A DNA stretch of 64,000 nt. It comes from Desulfatibacillum sp. GTDB lineage: Bacteria; Desulfobacterota; Desulfobacteria; Desulfobacterales; Desulfatibacillaceae. The position numbers and the translations under genes were made by a program. Every line of letters starts with the position of its first letter. The first letter of the stretch is position 1. The stretch is taken from positions 1 through 64,000 of the forward strand of contig JAEINP010000003.1 of assembly GCA_016342355.1 (NCBI GenBank), given 5' to 3'. The notes beneath the pieces were generated by a model. That model searched no databases, was not told the origin of the DNA, and saw only the letters and a list, made by a program, of their open reading frames with translations. Of the stretch, positions 34,973-44,169 are shown piece after piece.

Positions 34973-36241
34973 TTATTCGGCTGTCCGCGATTTTTCCGCG
35001 ATAAAGCGGGTGTGCTCGGCCAGGACATCCCGGTTGGGATCTCCGGCGTAAACCAGGCGCGTAAGCAATTCCTGCACGTTTTCCTCCGAATAGGGTTTTG
35101 CCCCCGGATTCTTTGCCGCCTGTTCCAGGGCGTCGAACAACTCCCGGGGATTGTTCACTTTCCAACAAGCCCCATGTTCTTCCACCAGCATGTCGTATTC
35201 GCAAAAATATTTTGGAAAGACAAGCGTTTTCCCCTGCAAAAACACATCTATAAGGATGCTGGACGTGGTGCCGATAGCAACGTCAGCCCACCGAATCAAT
35301 TCCAGGGAATCAATTTCCGTGACCACCCTGGCATGGCTGGCCAGTTGCTTGTACCCCAGGCGGTTGGCTCGGGTATGGGGTTTGATAATGAGATTCACAA
35401 AGGGAAGATTAGCCATCCCCTTGATGGTTTCCACGGTGAGTTCCTCGTCCATGCCCGAGGTGATGGGCCGGTCAAAATACAGGACATTGATTTTTCCCGG
35501 CGTGCGTTTTTCCCGGGAAATGGTGCGGGGGATGATCTCATCCAGCACCGGCTTCCACTCCCGGCAAAACCGGGGTATGCCCAGGGCCTCCATTTTGTCC
35601 CGGGGGCCGCCCATTTTGGCGGTAAGGTCCAGGCGAAGGTGGTGCTGCATCTGGTAATGGTCGTAATCCGGGAACTCGTAATCTTTGAAATCAGTCATTT
35701 TCCCCACCCGGTCCGCGTACATCATAGCTCCGGGAGGGACGGCGATGGTGGGGACGCCCAGTTTCTTCGCAGCGGAAAAAAGCGCGCCCGTCACATATTG
35801 ACGCTCCTTGGCGAAATCAAACACAATCATCGAAGTCTTGGTTTTTTCCAGCAATTCGCAGGCCCAGTTCTCTGCAAAATATTTTTTTACCGTTAGTTCC
35901 TTGAACAGGTAGTCATGGAGGTATTTTTCATAGGTTTTTTCGGCCTTGTGCAGGGCGTTGCCTAACAGGCCTTCCCGGGAAGAAGCCAGGCTGCGATGCC
36001 CACCGCAAATGGCGTAGGCGAGCATTTTGCGGGCCAAGCCCGGCTTGTGAACGTCATAGACATACCGAATATCGGCGTTCCAATGGTTTTTCAGGTATAA
36101 AAGGCGCAAATCCTGATTGATGTCGTAATCCGGATTCTGGCATAAAACCATGACCTCATGCTCCCCCTGCTTCTGAAACTTGTAGATAATGGGAGCAAAG
36201 TGGTCGATATCGTTAAAGCGTCGTATAACAAATAAAATCAT
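34973..36241 (-). CDS. capsule/surface polysaccharide GT-like protein B
   Basis: A 422-residue protein. MILFVIRRFNDIDHFAPIIYKF starts a Rossmann-like half; NLIIKPHTRANRLGY and VAIGTTSSILIDVFLQGKTLVFPKYF form the C-terminal donor-binding half seen in CDP-glycerol glycerophosphotransferase-like and surface carbohydrate proteins. It resembles the protein at 33588 in layout but not in sequence. The start is taken at 36241; the frame is open 14 codons further. Confidence 0.65.
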   Translation of the reverse strand: MILFVIRRFNDIDHFAPIIYKFQKQGEHEVMVLCQNPDYDINQDLRLLYLKNHWNADIRYVYDVHKPGLARKMLAYAICGGHRSLASSREGLLGNALHKAEKTYEKYLHDYLFKELTVKKYFAENWACELLEKTKTSMIVFDFAKERQYVTGALFSAAKKLGVPTIAVPPGAMMYADRVGKMTDFKDYEFPDYDHYQMQHHLRLDLTAKMGGPRDKMEALGIPRFCREWKPVLDEIIPRTISREKRTPGKINVLYFDRPITSGMDEELTVETIKGMANLPFVNLIIKPHTRANRLGYKQLASHARVVTEIDSLELIRWADVAIGTTSSILIDVFLQGKTLVFPKYFCEYDMLVEEHGACWKVNNPRELFDALEQAAKNPGAKPYSEENVQELLTRLVYAGDPNRDVLAEHTRFIAEKSRTAE

Positions 36242-36301
36242 ATTGATATTTTCTGTTCCATCACCGGAATTCCATACCGGCAAACACCCGCAAAGCAGGC
36301 C

Positions 36302-37663
36302 TTATTGGTTTTGCTCCCACCATTCGTCAATGAATTTAGCCGCAAAGGCAATGGATTGTTCATCCCGCACTTCAATGGGACTATATACGTTCTTGACTTC
36401 CACCACGCCGACCTTTTCCCCCAGCTTTCTGCCGTTCCGCACAAAATGGGGATAGGTCACGCAACCCAGGCCCAACAAGTTGATAAGCAGGGGGGATTTT
36501 TTTAAGGTACGGGGCATGAACCCCTCGCCAATAGACTTGGTGTCCTCGTTGTCTTTGAGCCAGGAAGTGCGGTATTCAGCCCGGACAGGGATGACGCTGT
36601 CCAACCCTTCGTTGGCCAGTTTTTCTATCATCTTGTCGATAAAGTTCCTGCGCCGGAAAGGATAGGTTATCTCCAATATCACCAGGATGTCCGGGATTTC
36701 GCCGGTTTCCTCCAACTGCATGAGTGAATACTGGAGAACCATGCTCAGATCCACGTGATCCAGGGATAAATCCGCCGGACGGATAAAGGGAGTCTGGGCG
36801 CCTGCCTCGCGGGCTTGGGCCGCAAGTGCCTCACTGTCCGCCGAAACCACCACTTTATTGATATATTTTGACTGAAGCGCTCTCTTAACCGTGTATTCCA
36901 TCAGGGATTTTTGGCCGCAATCCGCCACGTTGTCTTTGACCGGTATGAGGGCCACAATATTAAGGTTATCCAAGTCCAGAGTCGCCGCTTTCTGGCCCGG
37001 TTCATCCCCGTTTTCCAGGGAGGTAAGAATACGCACCACATTTTGGCACCGCTCCGGGTTACGGTTTTGATGGATGCCGTGCCAGTGAAAAACACTGGCG
37101 CTGGGTTCGTATACCAAAAAGTATCCTTGAGAAATGATCTGCTTGGCCCAGATCCGGTCTTCGATATTGGTGGCCAATTCATCAAAGGGAAATTGCTCCC
37201 ACAAATCCCTTCTGACGGCGCTGTTGGCATTATGAAAAAAGGTGTCCTTTTTCTGGACTTTCCTATCCAGGCCGAACACGGTCAACAGATCCCGCTTATC
37301 CCAATCCGTGGTAAAGGTCATGGGCTCTTGCCGACCATATACGCCAGCCACGTTTTCTTCCTCAAAGGGGCTGACCAGGTTTTCCAGCCACGCAGTATTT
37401 GTTGGGATACAATGCCCTGAAAGCATTACAACGATATCACCCTTGCTGGCCTGAATGCCGCGATTGATGGCCTTTCCAGGCAGGTAGTGGTCAATTTCCA
37501 CTACTTTCACGTTAAATGCCCGGGCTTTTTCCACGGTCTTGTCTTCACTATTGTTATCCACAACAATGACTTCAAAATCCTGGAAGGTCTGAGCGAAAAC
37601 CGCCTTCAAGCATGAGGCGATCCATTTTTCCTCGTTTTTTGTTCTTACAATAATCGAAACCAT
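36302..37663 (-). CDS. GT2 glycosyltransferase fused to CMP-sugar synthetase-like domain
   Basis: A 453-residue fusion. Residues 1-225 are a family 2 glycosyltransferase: VSIIVRTKNEEKWI, VIVVDNNSEDKTVE, KGDIVVMLSGHCIP and IEDRIWAKQII. Residues 230-453 resemble the acylneuraminate cytidylyltransferase fold (VALIPVKDN... LMEYTVKRAL, VVVSADSEALA, LEITYPFRRRNFID). The catalytic ARGGSK loop of true CMP-synthetases is replaced by VKDNVADCGQKS, so the second domain may be inactive, use another substrate, or bind the CMP-sugar made by its neighbours. TGAGG precedes the ATG. Confidence 0.8.
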   Translation of the reverse strand: MVSIIVRTKNEEKWIASCLKAVFAQTFQDFEVIVVDNNSEDKTVEKARAFNVKVVEIDHYLPGKAINRGIQASKGDIVVMLSGHCIPTNTAWLENLVSPFEEENVAGVYGRQEPMTFTTDWDKRDLLTVFGLDRKVQKKDTFFHNANSAVRRDLWEQFPFDELATNIEDRIWAKQIISQGYFLVYEPSASVFHWHGIHQNRNPERCQNVVRILTSLENGDEPGQKAATLDLDNLNIVALIPVKDNVADCGQKSLMEYTVKRALQSKYINKVVVSADSEALAAQAREAGAQTPFIRPADLSLDHVDLSMVLQYSLMQLEETGEIPDILVILEITYPFRRRNFIDKMIEKLANEGLDSVIPVRAEYRTSWLKDNEDTKSIGEGFMPRTLKKSPLLINLLGLGCVTYPHFVRNGRKLGEKVGVVEVKNVYSPIEVRDEQSIAFAAKFIDEWWEQNQ

Positions 37664-37693
37664 ATTGCCTCACCCAGGCATCTTCTTCATGCC

Positions 37694-38824
37694 TTATGCG
37701 GGGATGTCGGAAGCGTTGAAATCGGACGCAAACTGCACAATGTGCGGGAACGCTTCCCGTGATTTACAAAAGCTCATGCCGGACAAACAGGCCTCTTCAT
37801 ACTGAACCGTATCCTGGTAGTACTCAAAAAATATCCTGGCCAAGCGAAAATAGTCCAGTGAGGAAACACTGCCATAGATCTTCCCTGCCTCGACCAAAAG
37901 GGATTTGAAATACGCCATTAACAGGGCGGCCTTGTTATGTCTGCCTGTGGCTAACCGCTGAACCAAAAGCGTTTCGTAAGAGGTCAGGGACGTATGTTTG
38001 GACTCCGTGTTGAGGATAGCGCCCTTATTCAGTTTGGGATCATGAAAATGCCCCTCAAACGGCTGCCCCAAAAACGTGGGAGTCAACAGCTGGTCTGTAA
38101 AGTCGATTTCCAGGAAATCGGCCATATTTTTCATAACTACCGTTGGTTGGGCTTTGAGGTCGGCCAACTCCACAAAAAGAAAATTTTTGTGGGCGGAGTA
38201 TCTCTCATAGACTTCTTTGGCCAGCTTGATTTCCCAAAACAGCCTGCGGCATCTTTCCTGAGTATCCACAGCTCCGCAATGAAACTTTTTGATGAACTTA
38301 TTCCTTTGGGAGCCGTACCTGACCGTTGCCGGACGCAGCAAATAAATAAACTTGGACCTTTCGATCAGGTCCTGATCCCGCCAGTCAAAGCCTTTGGTCA
38401 TGCACTTGAGTGCATAATATCTCGGATTGGAGCCTGCAGGAAGAAAGGATTGCTCATACCCCCTGAACACCGCATTGAGAAAGCCTTCAGCCGTCATCAT
38501 GCCCTGGACGGACTCCTTCAATATCCGGGAAAAAACGCCATGATCCACTAACCCTTGTGTGGATATGGAGGAATAATAGGTGGTAAAGGAGTCATTGGCG
38601 AACCGGTCCAGAATCGGTGCGAACTCCCGCATGAGGGGCTGACTGCCAGCCTTTTCCAGATCCCCCGCAATGCGGTTGAAAAATTCGGCGAAATAGCGCC
38701 ATTCAAAGGGCCACACCAGGGTGTCCGGGTGCCCGTCCAGGAGCGAAGCCAACAGAGTGGTGCCGCTTCGGGCTGGCCCTGCTATAAATAGCCAATCTTT
38801 TTTTTCGCTTTGCATGGAACTCAC
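37694..38824 (-). CDS. sulfotransferase family protein
   Basis: A 376-residue protein with a clear sulfotransferase P-loop: FIAGPARSGTTLLASLLDGHP at residues 13-33, followed by FIYLLRPATVRYGSQ, similar to the 3'-phosphate site. It would sulfate a sugar hydroxyl with PAPS. A GTG at 38824 overlaps the stop of the upstream radical SAM gene (GTGA); the ATG at 38815 is equally possible. It is the second sulfotransferase-like gene in the locus. Confidence 0.78.
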   Translation of the reverse strand: MSSMQSEKKDWLFIAGPARSGTTLLASLLDGHPDTLVWPFEWRYFAEFFNRIAGDLEKAGSQPLMREFAPILDRFANDSFTTYYSSISTQGLVDHGVFSRILKESVQGMMTAEGFLNAVFRGYEQSFLPAGSNPRYYALKCMTKGFDWRDQDLIERSKFIYLLRPATVRYGSQRNKFIKKFHCGAVDTQERCRRLFWEIKLAKEVYERYSAHKNFLFVELADLKAQPTVVMKNMADFLEIDFTDQLLTPTFLGQPFEGHFHDPKLNKGAILNTESKHTSLTSYETLLVQRLATGRHNKAALLMAYFKSLLVEAGKIYGSVSSLDYFRLARIFFEYYQDTVQYEEACLSGMSFCKSREAFPHIVQFASDFNASDIPA

Positions 38825-40173
38825 TTTCCGCCAAAAACCTGAAAACCCTTCATGAGGTCATTGATTTTTGCCTGCCATGTCAGGGTGCTTTCGTGGCTGA
38901 CATCGGTCATTTTTTCAACCCAGTGCTTGCCCAGTTCGGTCAGGTCGATATTGTCCTGACGCGCCAAGTCCTCACCCATTTCAGATTCCTGCAAAAGCAA
39001 CTCAAAGGCCCTGGACCCCGGAGTGGGTTTGAGGATGGTGCAACCGATTCGGTCGAGTCCACCCAGATCCGCCATTCTCCTGCACAGGTTATAGGTCCCC
39101 TCCATGCTTTTTTCGGTTTCCCCTGGCAACCCGAGAATAAAGCTGGGAAAATATTTAATGTCGGCTTCCTTTAACAGGGTGGCGGCGTTCATTGAAATCT
39201 TGGGAGTCTGGCCCTTAAAACATTTCTTAAGAATATCGGTATCCCCGCTTTCCACGCCCAAAAAGACCTCTTCCACATTCAGTTTTTTCAGGTATTTTAT
39301 AACTTCGGGCTTGATGCCCGTCACCCGGCTGTAAACAAAAAAGCTCAGGTCATTCAGTTTTTTTGGGCGGGAATCCACAAACTCCTTGAACCATTCAAAA
39401 TTATTCAGGTTATCGTCACTGATATCCCATATGCAGTTAGCGCCATAATTATCGTACAGGTCCTCGACCTCTTCCCAGATAGAGGCAATAGGGCGAAAAC
39501 GCACCCCCATTTCCAGCCGGGCGCAAAAGATGCACCCCCCGGTTTTATCCCGCCATGAGCAACCCTTGCTGGAATAAATGGATGCCTGGCGCATGGCGGG
39601 CCTGTCCGGGTAGGCTTCCCGAAAATTCTTGATATACAGGTCAAAATCAATAAATTCCCGGGAGGGATTGGGTAGATCCTCCAGGCGGTTTTCCAAAATT
39701 TTGTCATTAACAAAAATACCGCCATCATGTCTGAAAACAAGGTTGGGGATGTGAACCGGAGCCCCTTTTTTATTCGCCATAAGCCACTTGACCAATTCCA
39801 GGAAAGGAAACTCCGCCTCGAACCGGATAATGTAGTCAAAGCAATCCTGGTTGGTGGCTATATTGGTGGCCAGGACAGAAGGATGGGGTCCTCCCAGAAT
39901 GGTTTTACAACTCAGTTTTTTGGCCTCTTTGGCGTATGTCACACACGTTGGATAGTTGAAGGTGGTGGCGTAAAAACCCACCACATCAAAGGCGGCCAGA
40001 TCGTCCAGGTTGATGGGCAGAACATCCTCGTCCAGGACGGAAACCTCCACGCTGTCTCCAAGTTCCCTTTTAACCAAGGTGGCTATGGACAATATGCCTA
40101 GTGGGACGTACATCCCTTTTCTGGAATGCTTTGTCTCGCTCACGTTCATGGGATTGCAAAGTGCTATTTTCAT
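38821..40173 (-). CDS. cobalamin-type radical SAM protein
   Basis: A 450-residue enzyme. Residues 1-130 resemble the B12-binding domain of class B radical SAM proteins (GILSIATLVKREL, VGFYATTFNYPTC, TILGGPHPSVLA). The radical SAM barrel follows, with cysteines C205, C214 and C217: spacing Cx8CxxC, unlike the usual Cx3CxxC. IYSSKGC and GVESGDTDILKKC are family signatures. Such enzymes often methylate unactivated carbons or rearrange sugars. It overlaps both neighbours by 4 bases, so it is co-translated with a CMP-sugar synthetase and a sulfotransferase. Confidence 0.82.
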   Translation of the reverse strand: MKIALCNPMNVSETKHSRKGMYVPLGILSIATLVKRELGDSVEVSVLDEDVLPINLDDLAAFDVVGFYATTFNYPTCVTYAKEAKKLSCKTILGGPHPSVLATNIATNQDCFDYIIRFEAEFPFLELVKWLMANKKGAPVHIPNLVFRHDGGIFVNDKILENRLEDLPNPSREFIDFDLYIKNFREAYPDRPAMRQASIYSSKGCSWRDKTGGCIFCARLEMGVRFRPIASIWEEVEDLYDNYGANCIWDISDDNLNNFEWFKEFVDSRPKKLNDLSFFVYSRVTGIKPEVIKYLKKLNVEEVFLGVESGDTDILKKCFKGQTPKISMNAATLLKEADIKYFPSFILGLPGETEKSMEGTYNLCRRMADLGGLDRIGCTILKPTPGSRAFELLLQESEMGEDLARQDNIDLTELGKHWVEKMTDVSHESTLTWQAKINDLMKGFQVFGGK

Positions 40174-40892
40174 GCTTCCTCTGATTGGCGGCTCATTAAC
40201 AATTCAGCGAATTTAAAGTCGATTTCGGTATTTATATCCACCGCTTCCAACTCACTCACGACCACGGCCCGGGAATCGGCGCCCAGGCAATGGCCTTTCA
40301 ATTCAGGCGTTTCCAGCAAACGGCGATTGCGGAGGTAAAGCCCGCCCGTAAGAAAAAAAGCCTTTTCCCTTTTTTGCCTGGGGCTGGTTATGGCTCCTTC
40401 GGGAATGGGGCTAAAACTCTCCAGGGAGAGATCCTGCTTCACCCTTTTGGCGATATAAGGGTGTCCCTTGGTGATTTCCGACACCGAGGTCACGCTGTCG
40501 CACTGATTCTCCATCCAGGTTTCCACGGCTTTGTCTATGGAATCGGTGGATAAAAAAGGACAGGTGGGCTGAAGGGACATGATCCCCTCGTAGGTCTCGC
40601 CCAGGTTGTCACAAAACATCATGGCATGCTTTGAAACACCCGGCAGCAAAGAAAATTCCCTGGCCAATTCGCCCGGGCGCACAAAGGGGACATCCATGCC
40701 AAGGGACCTGCCTACTTCTGCGATTTCCTCATCGTCCGTGGATAAAATCAACCGGCCTATATATCGAGAGCGGCTGGCGGCCGCGTGTATATGGGCGATC
40801 AGGGGTTTACCGTCCAAAAGCCGGACATTCTTCCTGGGCACGCCCTTGGAACCGCCCCTGGCGGGTATTATTGCCAAAATTCCGGGTTTCAT
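40170..40892 (-). CDS. CMP-nonulosonate synthetase (NeuA-like), copy 2
   Basis: A 240-residue cytidylyltransferase with intact CTP loop IIPARGGSKGVPRKNVRLLDGKPL, LQPTCPFLSTDSID and EAVDINTEIDFKFAE. It shares the fold but not close sequence with the copy at 31789, which argues for a different sugar acid substrate. GAGG precedes the ATG at 40892. Its stop overlaps the radical SAM start (ATGA). Confidence 0.88.
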   Translation of the reverse strand: MKPGILAIIPARGGSKGVPRKNVRLLDGKPLIAHIHAAASRSRYIGRLILSTDDEEIAEVGRSLGMDVPFVRPGELAREFSLLPGVSKHAMMFCDNLGETYEGIMSLQPTCPFLSTDSIDKAVETWMENQCDSVTSVSEITKGHPYIAKRVKQDLSLESFSPIPEGAITSPRQKREKAFFLTGGLYLRNRRLLETPELKGHCLGADSRAVVVSELEAVDINTEIDFKFAELLMSRQSEEA

Positions 40893-40922
40893 CAAAACCT
40901 CATTTCAATGAGAAAGAACATG

Positions 40923-41999
40923 TCAGGCCAACTTCTCAAAATATTTGAAACTATGTTGATGTTTCATCAATTTGAAAACTCGATATTCCAGACTTTTTTT
41001 GTCAACATTCGTTTTGTCTGCAAAACCGCCACACTCAATGCATTTTTCAATAAAAGCCATGCTCACAGGTTCGATTTGCCCCTTCTTGCCCTTGTTATGA
41101 CCGTCAACTAAAGAAGCAACAAAAATGCTTTGAACCCTGGATGCCACTTCCGAAATGTATCCCTGCACAATATTATTTTCCATTTCCTGGAATGAAAAGG
41201 TATTCCAAAACAAATCAAACTTTAGATCCAGTTGAGGCAATTTCCAGGGAGGGATAACCAGGATTTTCCCTTTGACATCCGAAAGGGAAATTGAATTTTT
41301 GTCGCGAATATCCCGGTAATCGACCACCTCTCCAGGGAAGCAGGCTTTCAGGTATTGGGTTGATATATAGACGATAGGCACAATATCCACGATGACGTAA
41401 TATTCCAGTTTCCGGGCGCATTTATGTATGGACTCGCACAATCCTCCATAACCTGCTCCAATTTCCAGGACCGATTTAATTGATTCAAAGTCCCTATGAT
41501 ACCGCAACAGTGACAACAACACAGCCTGTTCAAAAGTCTTTCTGGTGTATTGTTTGTCTTCTATATCAATAAGATAAGGATTGCCGATTGTGTTTTCACT
41601 TAAGGCGTCCATGACAGGTCCGGATATTGAACCCGCAGACAGTGCAAAATAGAGGGCGTTCAGATATTTTTCGAAAAAACCCAGGCCCACCTTTCTGCTG
41701 GAGGTGAGTTTGTGCCGGTATAATCTGTCTGCCTGCATGAAGCCAGGCAGTTTCATAAGGGCCGACCCAATTTTATGTTTAAAGGAATCGTCCCAAATAG
41801 TGTTATCTTGTAAAGGAACATGAGTATAACCTGTCCCCAATCTGGGATCGCTCCGAAAATTGCCCAGTCCTGTTTGTCTGATTGCACTGACTATCCGTTG
41901 GGCATGTTCTCTCCAGTACGCCGTGGGTTGATACTTTTCATCCTGTATTTCCCCGTCAGTCAGAAACAACTCCAATAACGCAGAGTCATCTTTAATCAT
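40923..41999 (-). CDS. putative sugar O-methyltransferase
   Basis: A 358-residue SAM methyltransferase. VLEIGAGYGGLCESIHKC (about 177-194) is motif I; YYVIVDIVPIVYISTQYL and FWNTFSFQEM follow. The long N-terminal helical region and this motif set match proteins named putative sugar O-methyltransferase that travel with sialic-acid-type genes (recalled family association). The start at 41999 is chosen because GAGGGATG lies before it. It is adenine/thymine-richer than neighbours, suggesting separate acquisition. Confidence 0.7.
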   Translation of the reverse strand: MIKDDSALLELFLTDGEIQDEKYQPTAYWREHAQRIVSAIRQTGLGNFRSDPRLGTGYTHVPLQDNTIWDDSFKHKIGSALMKLPGFMQADRLYRHKLTSSRKVGLGFFEKYLNALYFALSAGSISGPVMDALSENTIGNPYLIDIEDKQYTRKTFEQAVLLSLLRYHRDFESIKSVLEIGAGYGGLCESIHKCARKLEYYVIVDIVPIVYISTQYLKACFPGEVVDYRDIRDKNSISLSDVKGKILVIPPWKLPQLDLKFDLFWNTFSFQEMENNIVQGYISEVASRVQSIFVASLVDGHNKGKKGQIEPVSMAFIEKCIECGGFADKTNVDKKSLEYRVFKLMKHQHSFKYFEKLA

Positions 42000-42057
42000 A
42001 ACATCCCTCATATTATGTAAAGCCTTTTAAAGTGAATTGCTGCTTCTCTGGGCCAGT

Positions 42058-42981
42058 TCAGGCCAATCGGACTATCTTATGAATCGCCTCAATTTCCTTC
42101 ATGAGTTTTTGAAAGTCGGAAAAACCCAGGGCCTGGAGAGGATCGATCCAGGCGTGCTCGGGATCGGGATGCACCTCGATGAGCAAACCATGAGCGCCGG
42201 CGGCGATAGCCGCCCGGGACATGGCCGCCACATAAGACCGCTTGAACGTAGCGTGGCTGGGATCAATAATAACCGGCACGCTGGGGGCATATTCCGCCAT
42301 GGCCGGGATGGCCTGGATGTCCAGGATAGCCCGGGAATTCACATTATGGGTGTGAGGCACGGTGACTCCCCGTTCGCACACCGCGTAGTCGTGCTTGCCC
42401 CGGGCGTCAAAATGCTCGCATACGCCCAACAGGGAACGGAGGCTTTCGCCGTAATGGCGCTTGAGCAAAATGGGCTTGTCGCTGGTCGCCAGAGCCTCCA
42501 CCAGATCCATGTTGAACATGTGGCGGTACCCCACCTGGAACATGTCCACATACTGGCTCATCATGTCCATGGTGTCGGCGTACATGATTTCGGAAATCAC
42601 GGCCAGGCCGTATTTTTCGGCGGCTTCCTTCATGTAGCCCAGGCGTTTTTCCGCCACCTGGTCCTGCTCCGAACGAGGAACCAGACGTCTTTTGTCCGCC
42701 ACGGGCAGGCCGGAGTCCGCATCGGGCTGGCCCAGAGGATCTCCGTAGGGAAAGGTCAGAGGCTTATAACAACCGCCGCGAATCATATTCGCGCCCGCTT
42801 CGCTCACCGCCTTGGCCGCCTCGAAAATCTGGGTCTTGCTTTCCACGGTGCAGGGGCCCGCCATGATGGCAAGATCCTTGCCGCCCACCTGTACATCGCC
42901 CGCCATGATTTTCCGTTCGTAGTTTTTGGCTGTGGACAGGGGAATATTATTTTCCCGGTCTGCCGGGGATATATCCTTCAT
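42058..42981 (-). CDS. aroF: 3-deoxy-7-phosphoheptulonate synthase
   Basis: A 307-residue DAHP synthase (class I, AroF of the beta type). Signatures: IMAGPCTVESKTQIFEAA, IRGGCYKPLTFPYG, LLKRHYGESL and IIDPSHATFKRSYV. It condenses erythrose 4-phosphate with phosphoenolpyruvate, the first step of the shikimate pathway. AAAGGAG lies 8 bases before the ATG at 42981. KRHYG replaces the usual KRG..., an oddity near the PEP site. It could serve aromatic synthesis or supply a 3-deoxy sugar acid to the neighbouring glycan genes (inference). Confidence 0.85.
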   Translation of the reverse strand: MKDISPADRENNIPLSTAKNYERKIMAGDVQVGGKDLAIMAGPCTVESKTQIFEAAKAVSEAGANMIRGGCYKPLTFPYGDPLGQPDADSGLPVADKRRLVPRSEQDQVAEKRLGYMKEAAEKYGLAVISEIMYADTMDMMSQYVDMFQVGYRHMFNMDLVEALATSDKPILLKRHYGESLRSLLGVCEHFDARGKHDYAVCERGVTVPHTHNVNSRAILDIQAIPAMAEYAPSVPVIIDPSHATFKRSYVAAMSRAAIAAGAHGLLIEVHPDPEHAWIDPLQALGFSDFQKLMKEIEAIHKIVRLA

Positions 42982-42996
42982 TGTTCGGGCTCCTTT

Positions 42997-43082
42997 ATTT
43001 CGGGGGGACACGATACTTACTCAGGCGTCATACCTGGAGAGTTTTAGCGCTTTTCTGAGATAAGGTCATGTCCCCCCGAAAT
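42997..43082. repeat. long inverted-repeat element upstream of aroF
   Basis: Outer arms ATTTCGGGGGGACA (42997-43010) and TGTCCCCCCGAAAT (43069-43082) are perfectly complementary over 14 bases. Inside, CTTACTCAG (43016-43024) pairs with CTGAGATAAG (43055-43064) with one bulged A. Between aroE and aroF it would form a long hairpin ending just before the aroF ribosome-binding site. It could be a REP/MITE-like insertion or a regulatory RNA hairpin. Confidence 0.6.
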
Positions 43083-43099
43083 CTCAAGCGCCTTAGCGC

Positions 43100-44137
43100 C
43101 TACCAAACCTTTTCCATGAGTTGGCGGACAGGCGCACGGTCCAGGGCGCGCAATCCGGCGGCGGCGGTGGCCTTGTCAAAGGCGATAACCGCCTGCTCCA
43201 GGTTCATGGCCGCCCCATTCTGAGTGCGGCGTCCAAGGCTTTTCGCCAGCCATAACAAAAGGGTTTCGCGAGGCTGGTAAATGATATCCATGACATAGGG
43301 CTGGCCCATGCCTGCGAGACAGGCTGCCGAGGCGGCGAAATTTTCGGCGATGGCTTCCCTGGCGGCCGCCAGATATCTTGCCTCGGACTTGTCGCCCTCG
43401 GGAACGCGCAGGGTATCGTCCACCGGCCCCAGAGGCATATAATGCAGGTGGGAATATGTTCCCAGAGCGTCCTTTTTGGGACTTTCAAAACCCAGGCTGG
43501 AGCAGTTCAACACAATATCAATTTCACCGATTTCTTTAAGCGCCGGAGGAAAAGAAACCGCCTTGGCCTGGCATTGGGAGGACAATTTGGCGGCCAGATT
43601 TTCACCGGTCTCAGGAGTTCGGTTGGATACATACAGACAGCCTTCCGACCCGATGGCTCCAGCGACATAGGCGGCCACGGCATAGCCGGCCCCGCCCGCG
43701 CCCACCAGCAGCACTTTCTTCCCAGCCAAATCCTGGCCGTAATCGTCCTTCAGGCAATTGATGGCTCCGGCGCCGTCCGTGTTGGTTCCTACAAGATCGT
43801 CACCATCCCGGTAGATGCAGTTGACCGCGCCAATGGCCTCGGCTTCCGGCTCCAGACGATCCAAAAAGGGAATGAGGGTGATTTTATAGGGCATGGTGAT
43901 TGCCCCGCCTATGTACCTTTTGTCCTCTCTTAGGGCCGCGGCCACCTGTTCCAGTTTTTCGGGCCGCACATCCATGGGATGCATGAACCCTGAAATGCCC
44001 AGGCCCTCAAAGGCGGCGTTCCAAAGGGAGGGAGACTTGGCGCCCTTGGAAGGAGATTCCCCCAATATGGCGGCGTACATGGTGGCGACGCCCAAGTCCA
44101 GTCCCTTGTTTTCGATCAAGTCCGTAACCTGTGTCAT
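43100..44137 (-). CDS. shikimate dehydrogenase-like protein
   Basis: A 345-residue NADP-dependent dehydrogenase, longer than typical AroE (about 275). The substrate domain keeps the catalytic pattern: AITMPYK (Lys), GAVNCIY (Asn), GTNTDGAG (Asp). VLLVGAGGAGYAVAAYVAG is the nucleotide-binding loop. The C-terminal half is divergent, with VMDIIYQPRETLLL retained. The start at 44137 has AGGAGG upstream. It may carry out the shikimate step, a quinate/shikimate-like step, or act on a glycan precursor. Confidence 0.78.
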   Translation of the reverse strand: MTQVTDLIENKGLDLGVATMYAAILGESPSKGAKSPSLWNAAFEGLGISGFMHPMDVRPEKLEQVAAALREDKRYIGGAITMPYKITLIPFLDRLEPEAEAIGAVNCIYRDGDDLVGTNTDGAGAINCLKDDYGQDLAGKKVLLVGAGGAGYAVAAYVAGAIGSEGCLYVSNRTPETGENLAAKLSSQCQAKAVSFPPALKEIGEIDIVLNCSSLGFESPKKDALGTYSHLHYMPLGPVDDTLRVPEGDKSEARYLAAAREAIAENFAASAACLAGMGQPYVMDIIYQPRETLLLWLAKSLGRRTQNGAAMNLEQAVIAFDKATAAAGLRALDRAPVRQLMEKVW

Positions 44138-44169
44138 GATTGGCCTTCCTCCTGATGCGATACGTGTCT

